Source: Nitrosomonas sp.
GTDB lineage: Bacteria > Pseudomonadota > Gammaproteobacteria > Burkholderiales > Nitrosomonadaceae
Direction of reading: 5' to 3'
Assembly: GCA_021582655.1 (NCBI GenBank)
Contig: CP091135.1
Coordinates: forward strand, 764,549-828,548
Length of the DNA stretch: 64,000 bases
The notes under the pieces were generated by a model, which saw only the letters and a list, made by a program, of their open reading frames with translations, did not search any database and was not told where the DNA came from. The position numbers and the translations under genes are program-made. Positions 29,370 to 37,700 of this stretch are shown one piece after another (the first letter of the stretch is position 1; each line of letters begins with the position of its first letter).

Positions 29370-31406
29370 TTGACTACCAGTGCTACGCTCCAGGAAAAGT
29401 TATCGCGATTGGGCATCCGCAATGAATTGGATTTGGTATTGCATCTGCCGCTGCGCTACGAGGACGAAACACATCTGTTCCCGATTCGGGATGCACCGCA
29501 CGGGCCGATGGTTCAAGTGGAGGGCGATATTGTTCACACTGAGGTCGTTATGCGTCCGAAACGACAGTTGGTTTGCCGGATTGAAGATAGCAGCGGCGAT
29601 TTGACAATACGGTTCCTCAATTTTTATGCCAGTCAAATCAAAATACTAGCAACAGAAAAACGGGTCCGCCTGCTGGGAGAGATTCGTACCGGGTTTTACG
29701 GTGCGGAAATGGTGCATCCCAAATACCGTATTGTAAGGATCGGCGAAGCACTTGCTGAGGCGATGACGCCGGTTTATCCCGTCACCGCGGGTTTGACGCA
29801 GCGAACATTGAGTAAGCTGATCCGGCAAGCATTAACTGAACTGCAGCAGCAATTGCTCAGCGAAACGTTACCGGATTCCATACGTCAACACTATGATCTT
29901 GCCGGCTTTCATCAGAGCCTGTTGTATTTGCACTTTCCACCGCCCGAAGCCCCTGTTAAGGCATTGCAAGCGCGCACGCATCCGGCATGGCGTCGTATCA
30001 AGTTTGACGAATTATTGGCACAACAGTTGTCGATGCGTTTTCATTACCGGCAACGGCGTAAGCGTACGGCTCCCGCACTGTCGCAGCGGCAATGCTTGGT
30101 AAGGCAATTTTTGTCGCGGCTCGATTTTACGCTGACTGACGCGCAACAAAAAGCATGCGATGAGATCGCCCGTGATCTGGCATTGCCCTACCCAATGCAG
30201 CGTTTGCTGCAAGGCGATGTCGGCAGCGGAAAAACCATCGTAGCGGCGATTGCCGCATTACAGGCGATCGAGAACGGCTACCAAGCCGCATTCATGGCTC
30301 CCACCGAAATTCTGGCTGAGCAACACCAGCAAAAATTATCCTGCTGGTTTGAGCCGCTAGGTATCCGGGTTGCCTGGTTGACCGGCAGTCAGCGCAAAAA
30401 AAACAAAAAAGCGGTATTAACCGAAGTCGCGCTTGGCGCAGCACCGCTGGTAATCGGTACCCATGCCATATTCCAAGATCAGGTGATATTTCAGCGATTG
30501 GGCCTGATCATTATCGACGAACAGCACCGCTTCGGCGTACAGCAACGGCTGGCGCTACGCATGAAAGCTACGCAATCCGATCAAGTGCCTCATCAATTGA
30601 TGATGACCGCCACACCGATACCGCGCACATTATCGATGAGCTACTTCGCCGATCTGGATATATCGGTGATTGACAAGCCACCGCCGGGCCGTTCACCGGT
30701 CATCACCAAATTGATCGCCAGCAACCGGCGTAATGAGGTGATTGAACGTATTCAGCATGCTTGTCGGTTGGGCAAGCAAGTCTATTGGGTATGCCCGTTG
30801 ATCGAAGAATCGGAAGTGCTGCAACTGCAAGCAGCACAAGAGACTTACGAGACACTGCGCACCGTTTTTCCGGAATTAAGCCTCGGCTTGCTGCATGGTC
30901 GTCTGCCGCCACCGGAAAAAAATGATGTAATGACACGCTTCAAGCAAGGTGAAATTCAATTACTCGTGGCTACGACAGTAATTGAAGTCGGTGTCGATGT
31001 ACCCAATGCTTCATTAATGGTTATAGAAAATGCGGAACATATGGGTTTATCGCAATTGCACCAATTACGCGGTCGGGTCGGACGTGGAACCGAAGCCAGT
31101 ATTTGTATCTTAATGTTTCAGCAACCTTTATCCGAAGTTTCCCGCAAGCGGCTTAAAATTATTTTTGAACATACGGACGGCTTTGAAATAGCGCGACAAG
31201 ATCTGTTGTTGCGCGGCCCCGGAGAACTCCTCGGTGCCCGCCAAAGCGGCATCCCGATGCTGCGGTTTGCCGATTTGGAACGCGATGTCGATCTGATCGC
31301 AGCGGCTCAAATGGTTGCAAACGAACTGCTTGACGCGTATCCAGAAATGGCTCAGCAACATATGGCACGTTGGCTGGGAGATAAATCCGAGTTTTTGAGA
31401 GTCTGA
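29370..31406 (+). CDS. recG: ATP-dependent DNA helicase RecG
   Basis: RecG is a double-stranded DNA translocase that remodels stalled forks and Holliday junctions. The 678-residue product has the N-terminal OB-fold wedge domain (about residues 50-150) and the helicase core with Walker A QGDVGSGKT, box II DEQH in IIDEQHRFGV, MTATPIPRTL, LHGRLPPPEK, VATTVIEVGVDVPNA and QLHQLRGRVGRG. The best in-frame start is TTG at 29370; a nearby GTG is out of frame. The ridA-recG pairing is also seen in other proteobacteria. Length is normal, so the TTG start is plausible. Confidence 0.96.
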   Translation: MTTSATLQEKLSRLGIRNELDLVLHLPLRYEDETHLFPIRDAPHGPMVQVEGDIVHTEVVMRPKRQLVCRIEDSSGDLTIRFLNFYASQIKILATEKRVRLLGEIRTGFYGAEMVHPKYRIVRIGEALAEAMTPVYPVTAGLTQRTLSKLIRQALTELQQQLLSETLPDSIRQHYDLAGFHQSLLYLHFPPPEAPVKALQARTHPAWRRIKFDELLAQQLSMRFHYRQRRKRTAPALSQRQCLVRQFLSRLDFTLTDAQQKACDEIARDLALPYPMQRLLQGDVGSGKTIVAAIAALQAIENGYQAAFMAPTEILAEQHQQKLSCWFEPLGIRVAWLTGSQRKKNKKAVLTEVALGAAPLVIGTHAIFQDQVIFQRLGLIIIDEQHRFGVQQRLALRMKATQSDQVPHQLMMTATPIPRTLSMSYFADLDISVIDKPPPGRSPVITKLIASNRRNEVIERIQHACRLGKQVYWVCPLIEESEVLQLQAAQETYETLRTVFPELSLGLLHGRLPPPEKNDVMTRFKQGEIQLLVATTVIEVGVDVPNASLMVIENAEHMGLSQLHQLRGRVGRGTEASICILMFQQPLSEVSRKRLKIIFEHTDGFEIARQDLLLRGPGELLGARQSGIPMLRFADLERDVDLIAAAQMVANELLDAYPEMAQQHMARWLGDKSEFLRV

Positions 31407-31555
31407 TAGATCGCCGGATGGAACGATCCACTAAATGTATTTGCAAATATTTTGAACCTCATGCATTGTGGCGACACTAAATTTTGACTCACTTTGTTTT
31501 TAGTGTTGATCTAATTATGAAAATCATTTTTATTCAGAACATTGCTGGCCCTTTT

Positions 31556-31900
31556 ATGAGAATGGGCAAATTACTGATCATCATAGCGGCATATACCGCA
31601 TCAACATCCGCACATGCCGGGAATGATCGCATTGAGCCGCTGCAGAAAGCTGCCAGCGCCGCCTACGAGAAAATGATGCAGGAGAAGAATATCGCGGAAA
31701 ATGCCGCTAAAGACGCAGCTTTTGCCAAGAAAAAATTTGAATCGCTGAAGCAAAAATTGAATGCTACCGAGCAGGAATACATATCAGCCGAGAGAAAATC
31801 GGAACAGGCGAAACGCACATTCGAGCAAGCTGCGCAACAATGGCAACAAGCCAGCGACACCCTGTCGCTAGAATGGAACAAAACACAGGAATCCGAATGA
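31556..31900 (+). CDS. small secreted coiled-coil protein of unknown function
   Basis: I do not recognise this 114-residue protein. From the ATG at 31556 it begins with a signal peptide (MRMGKLLIIIAAYTASTSAHA). Then comes one long, strongly charged Ala/Lys/Glu/Gln-rich helix (about residues 25-105), probably a coiled coil in the periplasm. An in-frame ATG at 31517 and a TTG at 31484 would add residues before the signal peptide; no start has a clear ribosome-binding site. It is flanked upstream by recG and followed by a terminator, so it is probably a single-gene unit. Confidence 0.65.
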   Translation: MRMGKLLIIIAAYTASTSAHAGNDRIEPLQKAASAAYEKMMQEKNIAENAAKDAAFAKKKFESLKQKLNATEQEYISAERKSEQAKRTFEQAAQQWQQASDTLSLEWNKTQESE

Positions 31901-31910
31901 TCTTTAATCA

Positions 31911-31942
31911 AATCATTGCACTAGCGCAAAGATTGTTTTTTT
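31911..31942 (+). terminator. rho-independent terminator after the coiled-coil protein
   Basis: AATCATTGC and GCAAAGATT pair with one mismatch around a six-base loop and are followed by GTTTTTTT. Outer bases TCAAA and TTTGA could extend the stem across the T tract. It ends the transcript that contains the small secreted protein. Confidence 0.75.
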
Positions 31943-31989
31943 GATTAAAAAATACATAAATTACTGACAATTGATTAAAAATAAATTAC
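31941..31989 (+). promoter_or_regulatory. AT-rich direct repeats upstream of the ArsR-type gene
   Basis: TTGATTAAAA occurs at 31941-31950 and 31971-31980, exactly 30 bases apart (about three helical turns). Each copy is followed by ATAAATTAC (31956-31964 and 31981-31989). The pair lies about 70-115 bases before the start of the regulator gene at 32057 and is a candidate autoregulatory operator or promoter region. Confidence 0.4.
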
Positions 31990-32056
31990 GATTAATACCC
32001 CTGCAAGCAAAGCAGGATTTTATGGCCTCAAATAAACTTAATGATAAAAAATAAAT

Positions 32057-32383
32057 ATGAAAGAAGATACCGTATCGAACAATATGGCGGCACTGCATGC
32101 TTCGGCGTCGAATGCCTGTGCACTCTTAAAAATTCTCGCAAATCCTGATCGTTTAATGATCTTGTGCGAATTGAGCAGAGGAACCCGAAATGTGGGTGAA
32201 CTGGAAGAAATACTGAATATTCATCAACCCACCCTATCTCAGCAACTGACTGTATTGCGGGAAGAAAATCTCGTTGCAACAGAACGCAGAGGGAAATATA
32301 TCTATTACAGTCTGGCAAGCCAGGAGGCGGCCAAAGTAATGGAAACACTGTCTTATCTATACCGTGGTGACAAAGCCGCCTAG
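32057..32383 (+). CDS. ArsR/SmtB-family transcriptional regulator
   Basis: A 108-residue winged-helix regulator. The core reads ALLKILANPDRLMILCELSRG, then VGELEEIL and QPTLSQQLTVLREENLV as the recognition helix, and GKYIYYSLAS as the wing. The LMILC sequence with Cys37 resembles the BigR/SqrR group of persulfide sensors, but the second C-terminal cysteine of that group is missing; Cys21 is the only other one. The inducer is therefore open: metal, persulfide or something else. No obvious target gene is adjacent. The next 950 bp is decayed sequence. Confidence 0.88.
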   Translation: MKEDTVSNNMAALHASASNACALLKILANPDRLMILCELSRGTRNVGELEEILNIHQPTLSQQLTVLREENLVATERRGKYIYYSLASQEAAKVMETLSYLYRGDKAA

Positions 32384-32434
32384 CGCTTGTTGAATAATCC
32401 TCGGCAGAGATAATTCCATCTGCCCGCCCGTCGA

Positions 32435-32480
32435 TATCAGGCAAAAGCAAGCGTATCAGGTGCGGTTTTGCCTGATACGC
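32435..32480 (+). other. two mutually exclusive hairpins downstream of the ArsR-type gene
   Basis: TATCAGGCAAAA (32435-32446) can pair perfectly with TTTTGCCTGATA (32466-32477). GCGTATCAGG (32451-32460) can pair perfectly with CCTGATACGC (32471-32480). Both structures use the same 3' arm, so only one forms at a time. No T tract follows, so this is not a standard intrinsic terminator. Confidence 0.5.
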
Positions 32481-32794
32481 AATCAGTTGACTCGTTCTCG
32501 TGTTGTGGTCGCTGGCGTTTTCGGTGTTATAGCAATCCGCTCAGTTGGATTGCACGCTAGTGGTTTCCGCTCAAATCAATATTGACGACACTCGTAGATC
32601 ACAGCCGGATACCATCGATCATTTATCGTCACGTGGAATAAACCGGCTCACGCGCACAACAAAGGAAAACTCAGCACATATTGAGATTCCTACCAACAAG
32701 GAGAGTTTACGGTGTCTCGTTGATGCCCGGTCATGAGCTGCGGTCGAAGCTGAGAAAAATTCCGTCTCAAGAGAAACGATTTATAGGCGGTACA

Positions 32795-33113
32795 GGTATG
32801 CTGTGCCGATACGGGATTGGCTGTCCGTGTGGCGAAACCTGGCCTTAGCTTTGGAGTTCCGGAATTCTGCCCACAAAAGACTCAATGCGTGGTCGTCAAG
32901 TAACAAATGCCATTGATTCGAATTGGAGGCAGGAATTTATTGATAGCAGCCATGACAGCACACCATCCGAAAAAATCGCGCGGGGGAATAATATCGGCAT
33001 TTGGCGGAAAACGCCTTTACTCGGCTATAGCAACATTGAGAGTGGCAACGCGATACGACAAGCTGAAAAGAAATTACCACGGTGCGGCGGCTAAGATATG
33101 TGGATATCGATAA
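32795..33113 (+). pseudogene. degraded IS5-family transposase remnant
   Basis: Two separated pieces of an IS5-type DDE transposase can be read. The N-terminal piece is in one frame up to about 32905 and gives VWRNLALALEFRNSAHKRLN, which matches the WR.L....W...HKR...W start of such transposases. The C-terminal piece reads DSNWRQEFI at about 32915-32941. It then shifts frame into IAAMTAHHPKKSR and, after a deletion, RVATRYDKLKRNYHG at about 33042-33086, the usual conserved end. The central catalytic part is missing. The element is dead. The rest of 32384-33341 holds the alternative hairpins, repeat copy E and otherwise no gene. Confidence 0.75.
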
Positions 33114-33148
33114 CTACCCATGTGAAATGTAAACAAATTCCAACCGAC

Positions 33149-33278
33149 TGTTAAGAAAACAAATCAGCAAATCCCTTTTTATACGACCCTCACTTCCTCG
33201 CCTACCTCATTGATATGTCTCGGTCACTGTGTTTTGTGCGACTCACTGCGTCATCTCGTTCACCGAATTAATCAGCGC
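33149..33278 (-). repeat. dispersed MITE-like repeat, copy E
   Basis: This copy is in reverse orientation to copies A and B. It begins TTAAGAAAAC and ends CACCGAATTAATCAGCG, the reverse complement of the family 5' end. The inner stretch CGGTCACTGTGTTTTGTGCG corresponds to CGGTCGCTGTGTTCCGTGCG on the reverse strand of copy B. It has drifted more than the others and lies directly beside the IS5-type remnant. Confidence 0.7.
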
Positions 33279-33341
33279 TTCCTTAAAGATTGTGGGAGTT
33301 ACAGTGCTGCTTGATGAAATGGGCAACCTCGAACAGATCGT

Positions 33342-33854
33342 CTATTTTGTTAGCTCGGTAAATTTATAAACCATGGCAGCACGGCTTCTGACGTTTAGCT
33401 TGTTAAATATCGCTTTAATATAAGTATTCACTGTAAATTCGCTAATGCTGAGTTGCACAGCTATTTGTTTGGTCAATAATCCATGACAGACCAATTGCAC
33501 AATTTGTAATTCCCGCTCGGTTAAGTTATGCAGCAGCTTGTCTTCAGCGATAGGCGATCCTTCACAGCGCTCTTTGCACAATGCGAACCACTTGCCATCC
33601 AGGCAGAAGTGGGCAATCTCGTCATCAACAAAACAATATTGCCTCGCACTCGTTGCCGATGCGGTGATGACAAGTTTTGATTGTTCTTCTTTTAAAGCGA
33701 CCAGCTTGCATTGATGGCCGGATAACTCAAACGAAGCGATATCCATCACAATATTTTGATTACCGGAGACCGCACAGCCGACTTGCTCATCGCTGAACTT
33801 GATACAAGCTGACGCACCGGATTTGAGTGCATCGTCACTGGATTTCTTAGGCAT
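33342..33854 (-). CDS. LuxR-type helix-turn-helix regulator
   Basis: A 170-residue protein whose last 65 residues form a LuxR/NarL-type DNA-binding domain (LTERELQIVQLVCHG, then ISEFTVNTYIKAIFNKLNVRS). The N-terminal 100 residues are not a receiver domain; they are Cys-rich (five or six Cys) and I do not recognise them, so they may be a small sensor. The ATG at 33854 was chosen because GGAGGTC sits just upstream; the frame extends ten codons further. It is encoded on the same strand, 210 bp downstream of the unusual eight-gene operon, and could regulate it. Confidence 0.8.
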   Translation of the reverse strand: MPKKSSDDALKSGASACIKFSDEQVGCAVSGNQNIVMDIASFELSGHQCKLVALKEEQSKLVITASATSARQYCFVDDEIAHFCLDGKWFALCKERCEGSPIAEDKLLHNLTERELQIVQLVCHGLLTKQIAVQLSISEFTVNTYIKAIFNKLNVRSRAAMVYKFTELTK

Positions 33855-34065
33855 GCGACCTCCAAATCTTTGCGGTCTATCCAATACCGGTGTTAATAGA
33901 AAAATTCCGAGAAAATCACTTTAACATGCAACGACAGGCATCGTCTGCGACAATATCTATTGACAATACAAATAATCCATGAATCTGCATTAAGATACAA
34001 TATTATAATAAACCTTTTAGTTGAGAAACCACTCTTGCCAATTGATTTATCGTGTCAAAAGTAAA

Positions 34066-35073
34066 TCATTCGGTATTAAATGCAAGCTGCGGAAAGGTGG
34101 TGGCTCGCATAAAACGTACCGGTGAATGCCGCTCAACCAATGTACGCTGCGCTTGAGGAATGGCCGGCTGCCGGATGTTAAGAATCCGCGCCAGATTGGC
34201 GTTTGCATCCCGATGAATTCCGATGCAATGCGCCGGGCCTGTCATCAACGGTGTTACGCCGGGACCGTGTCCGCTGACCGTACTGTCACCATGCACAATA
34301 ATACCAATGGTTATATAGCCTCGCTGATACAACGGCCCGCGTCGATTGTCAGCATCGACGATCGCCACCAAATCACCAAAACGCAAACTGTTCAAGCGAT
34401 ACCTCCTGCGAGTGGATACATCGGCGAGCTGGATGTCATAATCACCGCGCCACGCATTATTTTTCCCCAATCCCGAGCCCATGATTCTCGCCGGAATCCG
34501 GTGCGTCACCGGCACTCGAACGGAATTTCTGGTTTCAGTGACGCCCCAACGGTTAAGCAAAGCCGGACTTAAATTCATCAATTCAATATCGTGCCGCAAC
34601 CTAAGCCGCATCCCCAGACCGACCGATTCGATCTGAATACGATCGCCAATTTGTAAAGTGCGCAACACATTGGACGGAAAATCAACCAGTACATGATTAA
34701 CGCCGCCATGCTTACCGGTCACAATACCCGTCGCACCGATCGCGGGACCGGTCAGCACGCGCGCGCGATTACCGACACAAGCATAGGTAATCAATGCGTT
34801 GTTCGGTCCATCCCGGGGACCGATGATTTCTCGGCTATTATTGTGCAGCGCGACCCCCGGTTCGATATGATCCCCCGCCAACCCCACACAAAGATCACCG
34901 ATACGCTTGTTAAGCACAATGCCGCCGGTACCCGGCAACACCCTGGGAACACCATCATAACCGATGCGATAAGGATTGGCGCGGGCGACCGGGTGCGCAA
35001 TTTGCCCGCTGACGGCAACAACAACCAATTCATCCCGGTTGATTGCCGGGCTTGAGCGCGAAGAACGAATCAT
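34066..35073 (-). CDS. DUF4438-like protein, last gene of the unknown operon
   Basis: The 335-residue product resembles the DUF4438 family by its N-terminal course: INRDELVVVAVSGQIAHPV, PYRIGYDGVPRVLPGTGGI, NKRIGDLCVGLAGDHIEPGV. VLVDFPSNVLRTLQIGDRIQIE and GDLVAIVDADNRRGP follow. The fold should be mostly beta, cytosolic, with no signal peptide. No reaction is known for the family. The ATG at 35073 was chosen because AGGAAC lies upstream and because an earlier start would overlap the preceding gene by 170 bases. It is the last of eight same-strand genes starting at 42964. Confidence 0.72.
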   Translation of the reverse strand: MIRSSRSSPAINRDELVVVAVSGQIAHPVARANPYRIGYDGVPRVLPGTGGIVLNKRIGDLCVGLAGDHIEPGVALHNNSREIIGPRDGPNNALITYACVGNRARVLTGPAIGATGIVTGKHGGVNHVLVDFPSNVLRTLQIGDRIQIESVGLGMRLRLRHDIELMNLSPALLNRWGVTETRNSVRVPVTHRIPARIMGSGLGKNNAWRGDYDIQLADVSTRRRYRLNSLRFGDLVAIVDADNRRGPLYQRGYITIGIIVHGDSTVSGHGPGVTPLMTGPAHCIGIHRDANANLARILNIRQPAIPQAQRTLVERHSPVRFMRATTFPQLAFNTE

Positions 35074-35098
35074 GGAAGTTCCTAAGCTGAAAGGAAGA

Positions 35099-35974
35099 TC
35101 AATCGAGTCGATACCAAAATGCCACAGCATCTTGCCAATAATCGGGGTACGAGATTTCGCCACGGACTTCTGGAGCATCCGCGGCAAACGGCATATCCAT
35201 CGATAACATCGATTCCAGGCCAGCGGTTGTTTTTTCCCAAACCAGTGGCGCCATGATTTGTACGATCGCAATCGACGTACCTGTTACCGTCCATGCGGCA
35301 GCACCGCCCCAGGCGAGCAAGTCCTGAATTTGTTCCCGCTCTTTGCGGATCAGAATTGAAGAATCGGAAGGGTGAATACACCGGATTGGCACATTGCTTG
35401 CCAGCATCGTTTGACAGCACATCGGTTCCGCATTTTCATTGGCACTGGCACGCGCGATTAAAAAACGAGAACCCAGCGCAGCCGCCAGAATCAACGCATC
35501 GACAGTTGCATATTCAAGCGAAATCGGACTCAAACTATCCACACGCGATTTTCTACCCAACATTGATTGCGCCAACGCTTCGTAACGCTGAATCACTTCC
35601 CAATCGGTATCCGATCCCAATAGCGATTCTTCGAGCTTATCCCCCAGCCAACGCAATCCCAATCCGGCGGTATCTCGCCGCGAGCGCAGCGATTGCCAGA
35701 TCTTGATGGTATCGCAGTATTCGCGCAATTGTTCCTGGTCGCAATCCGCCTGCGGATAACCAATAAGCTTTTGTGCCTGATCGACCGGTTGTTGTTCGAT
35801 AAAATCGCTGGAATCAAGAATTTGCCAGAATGCACGCGGCACCCACAATTCAAACAACTTGGCCAGCCGCAAAACCGTCAGCGGCGCTTCCCGAGAAGTC
35901 AGTGCAAGCGCTGGATCAATGACACAAACGGGGCGCCGCTCCGAAATCGATAACGAAATATCGGGTACTCGCAT
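35099..35974 (-). CDS. unknown protein of the eight-gene operon
   Basis: I do not recognise this 291-residue protein. GGGGAG precedes the ATG. It opens with a beta-strand-like VCVIDPALAL, followed by a Leu-rich helix, and later has YATVDALILAAALGSRFLIA, loosely like the ordered Asp positions of PIN domains; that is a weak resemblance only. Residues about 227-256 are hydrophobic (LLAWGGAAAWTVTGTSIAIV) and may be one membrane or buried helix. There is no signal peptide. It is encoded 33 bases after the 361-residue protein and 25 bases before the DUF4438-like gene. Confidence 0.75.
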   Translation of the reverse strand: MRVPDISLSISERRPVCVIDPALALTSREAPLTVLRLAKLFELWVPRAFWQILDSSDFIEQQPVDQAQKLIGYPQADCDQEQLREYCDTIKIWQSLRSRRDTAGLGLRWLGDKLEESLLGSDTDWEVIQRYEALAQSMLGRKSRVDSLSPISLEYATVDALILAAALGSRFLIARASANENAEPMCCQTMLASNVPIRCIHPSDSSILIRKEREQIQDLLAWGGAAAWTVTGTSIAIVQIMAPLVWEKTTAGLESMLSMDMPFAADAPEVRGEISYPDYWQDAVAFWYRLD

Positions 35975-36007
35975 AAGAAACTCCCCTTAACACCGCCACC
36001 CAATTCA

Positions 36008-37093
36008 TCAAGCTGCATTTGGAACACCGAGCACGCTTCGCAACGCCGGTGTAACACCGGGAAATCCGCGTCCTTCCGGTGTCATGCGGTAAGCGGCAAC
36101 CCATGCCTCGGCATGCGCACCCATCGGTCTGACGACGGACTGAAACAAAATCGGATCAACCGCGGTTTTAAAATCATTATCGGAAATAAATTGCAGGGTA
36201 CGGCGACCGCTCTCCGCCATTTTGGCACGCTGTGAAGGCTCAGCGACGCCGCCCAGATAACGGTTTGAAACGATCTCCACGACGTCCCACTTGGTGTTGG
36301 CGTCAAACGCTTTCTTGATATCCGGTGCATCGAGCAACTTCAGTACTTGAATCAAATGATGCCCCACCTCCATCGCCAACGAATACACATTGCCGTAGGT
36401 CGAGCGATCCAATGCGTAGCGTAGATCCAAGCCAATCCGCTGAATAGTGCCGACACTGCCGAATGGGCGTTGATCGATCAGTTGCCCGCCGCGAATCACT
36501 TCGCCGATCAGCAAATCACGAAAATATTGTCCCATCGCGACCATAAAACCGACTAACTGGCGATGAAAATTACGATTCACCACAGCACCGGCAGGCGCTT
36601 GCGCAGTACCGTAATTAAATGCCCGGCGGTAAGCCACCATGCGATCGGCACGGGTGTAACGCAACGGTTTCCACTTCTCCAGCAAATACAGACCGCGCGC
36701 ACCGGGGCCGCGCTGAATACGCATCTTTCCCAAACGAAACAACCGCAGCAGCACTTCCACCACCTCAAAAATTTTCATACGCTCATGCTGATAAATGTAA
36801 TACAACTCCGCTGCCGCATGCAGTTGGCTGGGCACCACTGAATCATCAAAATCCGGCTGCAGGTACGGATAAGATATTTGATCGAAATCAACCGGGCCCT
36901 TGTCACCCAATCCGATCAAATCCATAAAGCCATCACGGCCGCTATTATTTGCTGCATTCTTTAGCAATTCATTAAAGCGATCTTCGAATCCATTCTCAAA
37001 TTGCTGGCGTTGCTCGGGCGGCGTATTGGCGAGCTGCTCACGCAAAAAAGTTTCCCAAAGACGCTGTATGGTTTCTGTTGTTTGATAGGTCAT
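36008..37093 (-). CDS. unknown helical protein of the eight-gene operon
   Basis: I do not recognise this 361-residue protein. It appears mostly helical and soluble, with no signal peptide or membrane segment. Notable stretches are the N-terminal ETFLREQLANTPPEQRQQFE, the central LHAAAELYYIYQHERMKIFE and RADRMVAYRRAFNYGTAQAP, then YSLAMEVGHHLIQVLKLLD. The paired GHH and several acidic residues do not make a known metal motif. AGGAG precedes the ATG. It lies between the coiled-coil gene at 37135 and the gene at 35099 with short gaps, consistent with one transcript. Confidence 0.78.
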   Translation of the reverse strand: MTYQTTETIQRLWETFLREQLANTPPEQRQQFENGFEDRFNELLKNAANNSGRDGFMDLIGLGDKGPVDFDQISYPYLQPDFDDSVVPSQLHAAAELYYIYQHERMKIFEVVEVLLRLFRLGKMRIQRGPGARGLYLLEKWKPLRYTRADRMVAYRRAFNYGTAQAPAGAVVNRNFHRQLVGFMVAMGQYFRDLLIGEVIRGGQLIDQRPFGSVGTIQRIGLDLRYALDRSTYGNVYSLAMEVGHHLIQVLKLLDAPDIKKAFDANTKWDVVEIVSNRYLGGVAEPSQRAKMAESGRRTLQFISDNDFKTAVDPILFQSVVRPMGAHAEAWVAAYRMTPEGRGFPGVTPALRSVLGVPNAA

Positions 37094-37134
37094 GGCCTAG
37101 CTCCTAAATTTATGTCAATTCCAGCTCAGGATGT

Positions 37135-37668
37135 TTACTTTGCAGTAGCACATTCAATTTTCTTTTTAAGCTCTTCAATCTTTCTTGCAACATCCCTTAG
37201 ATACTCTTTTAAAGATTTTTCACAGCCTTCCGGATAGGGGTTAAGCAACTCAAGAATGCATTCATACCACTCTGGGCAATCTTTTAAAAGAGACATGCAC
37301 CTATTAGCCTCGGGGATATTCTTGTAGGAAATAATGGATTTGTTAAAATCATCCGGCGAATTTCCTTTGAAGCCTCTAACAAGCGCGTCAATTTCAGTGA
37401 GGAAGACACAGATGGCCTCTTTATCGGCAGCTTCACACACTTGGTGTTGATCGATAGCTCGCTTTAATTGATCGATACTTGTCTGGATACTTCCTAACAT
37501 AGTTGTGATGCCTGCTATCTGTGAATTTTGCTTTGCATTATCAGTTTTCAACTCGCCAATATCGTTCTTTATAACTGCTAAATCTTGCTGTTGTGTCTGA
37601 TCTCCTGGTGCCAATGCTCGAATGTTTGCAGCGATATCTTGTAATGTATTGTTAAATGCGTTATTCAT
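37135..37668 (-). CDS. small coiled-coil protein of the eight-gene operon
   Basis: I do not recognise this 177-residue protein. The first 75 residues contain a clear heptad-like coiled coil (DLAVIKNDIGELKTDNAK onward, then MLGSIQTSIDQLKRAID). The rest is helical, with scattered cysteines and a Lys/Glu-rich end (IEELKKKIECATAK). GGGGTGA precedes the ATG. The gene is visibly richer in A and T than its neighbours, as is the 3' part of the gene upstream of it. This suggests a different origin of this segment or replacement by recombination. Confidence 0.72.
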   Translation of the reverse strand: MNNAFNNTLQDIAANIRALAPGDQTQQQDLAVIKNDIGELKTDNAKQNSQIAGITTMLGSIQTSIDQLKRAIDQHQVCEAADKEAICVFLTEIDALVRGFKGNSPDDFNKSIISYKNIPEANRCMSLLKDCPEWYECILELLNPYPEGCEKSLKEYLRDVARKIEELKKKIECATAK

Positions 37669-37700
37669 AATTCACCCCATTCGTTAGCTCTAAGTTTTAC

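Noticed and set aside
35099..35974. PIN-domain nuclease assignment
   Set aside because: Only loose spacing of Asp residues; the catalytic quartet cannot be placed.
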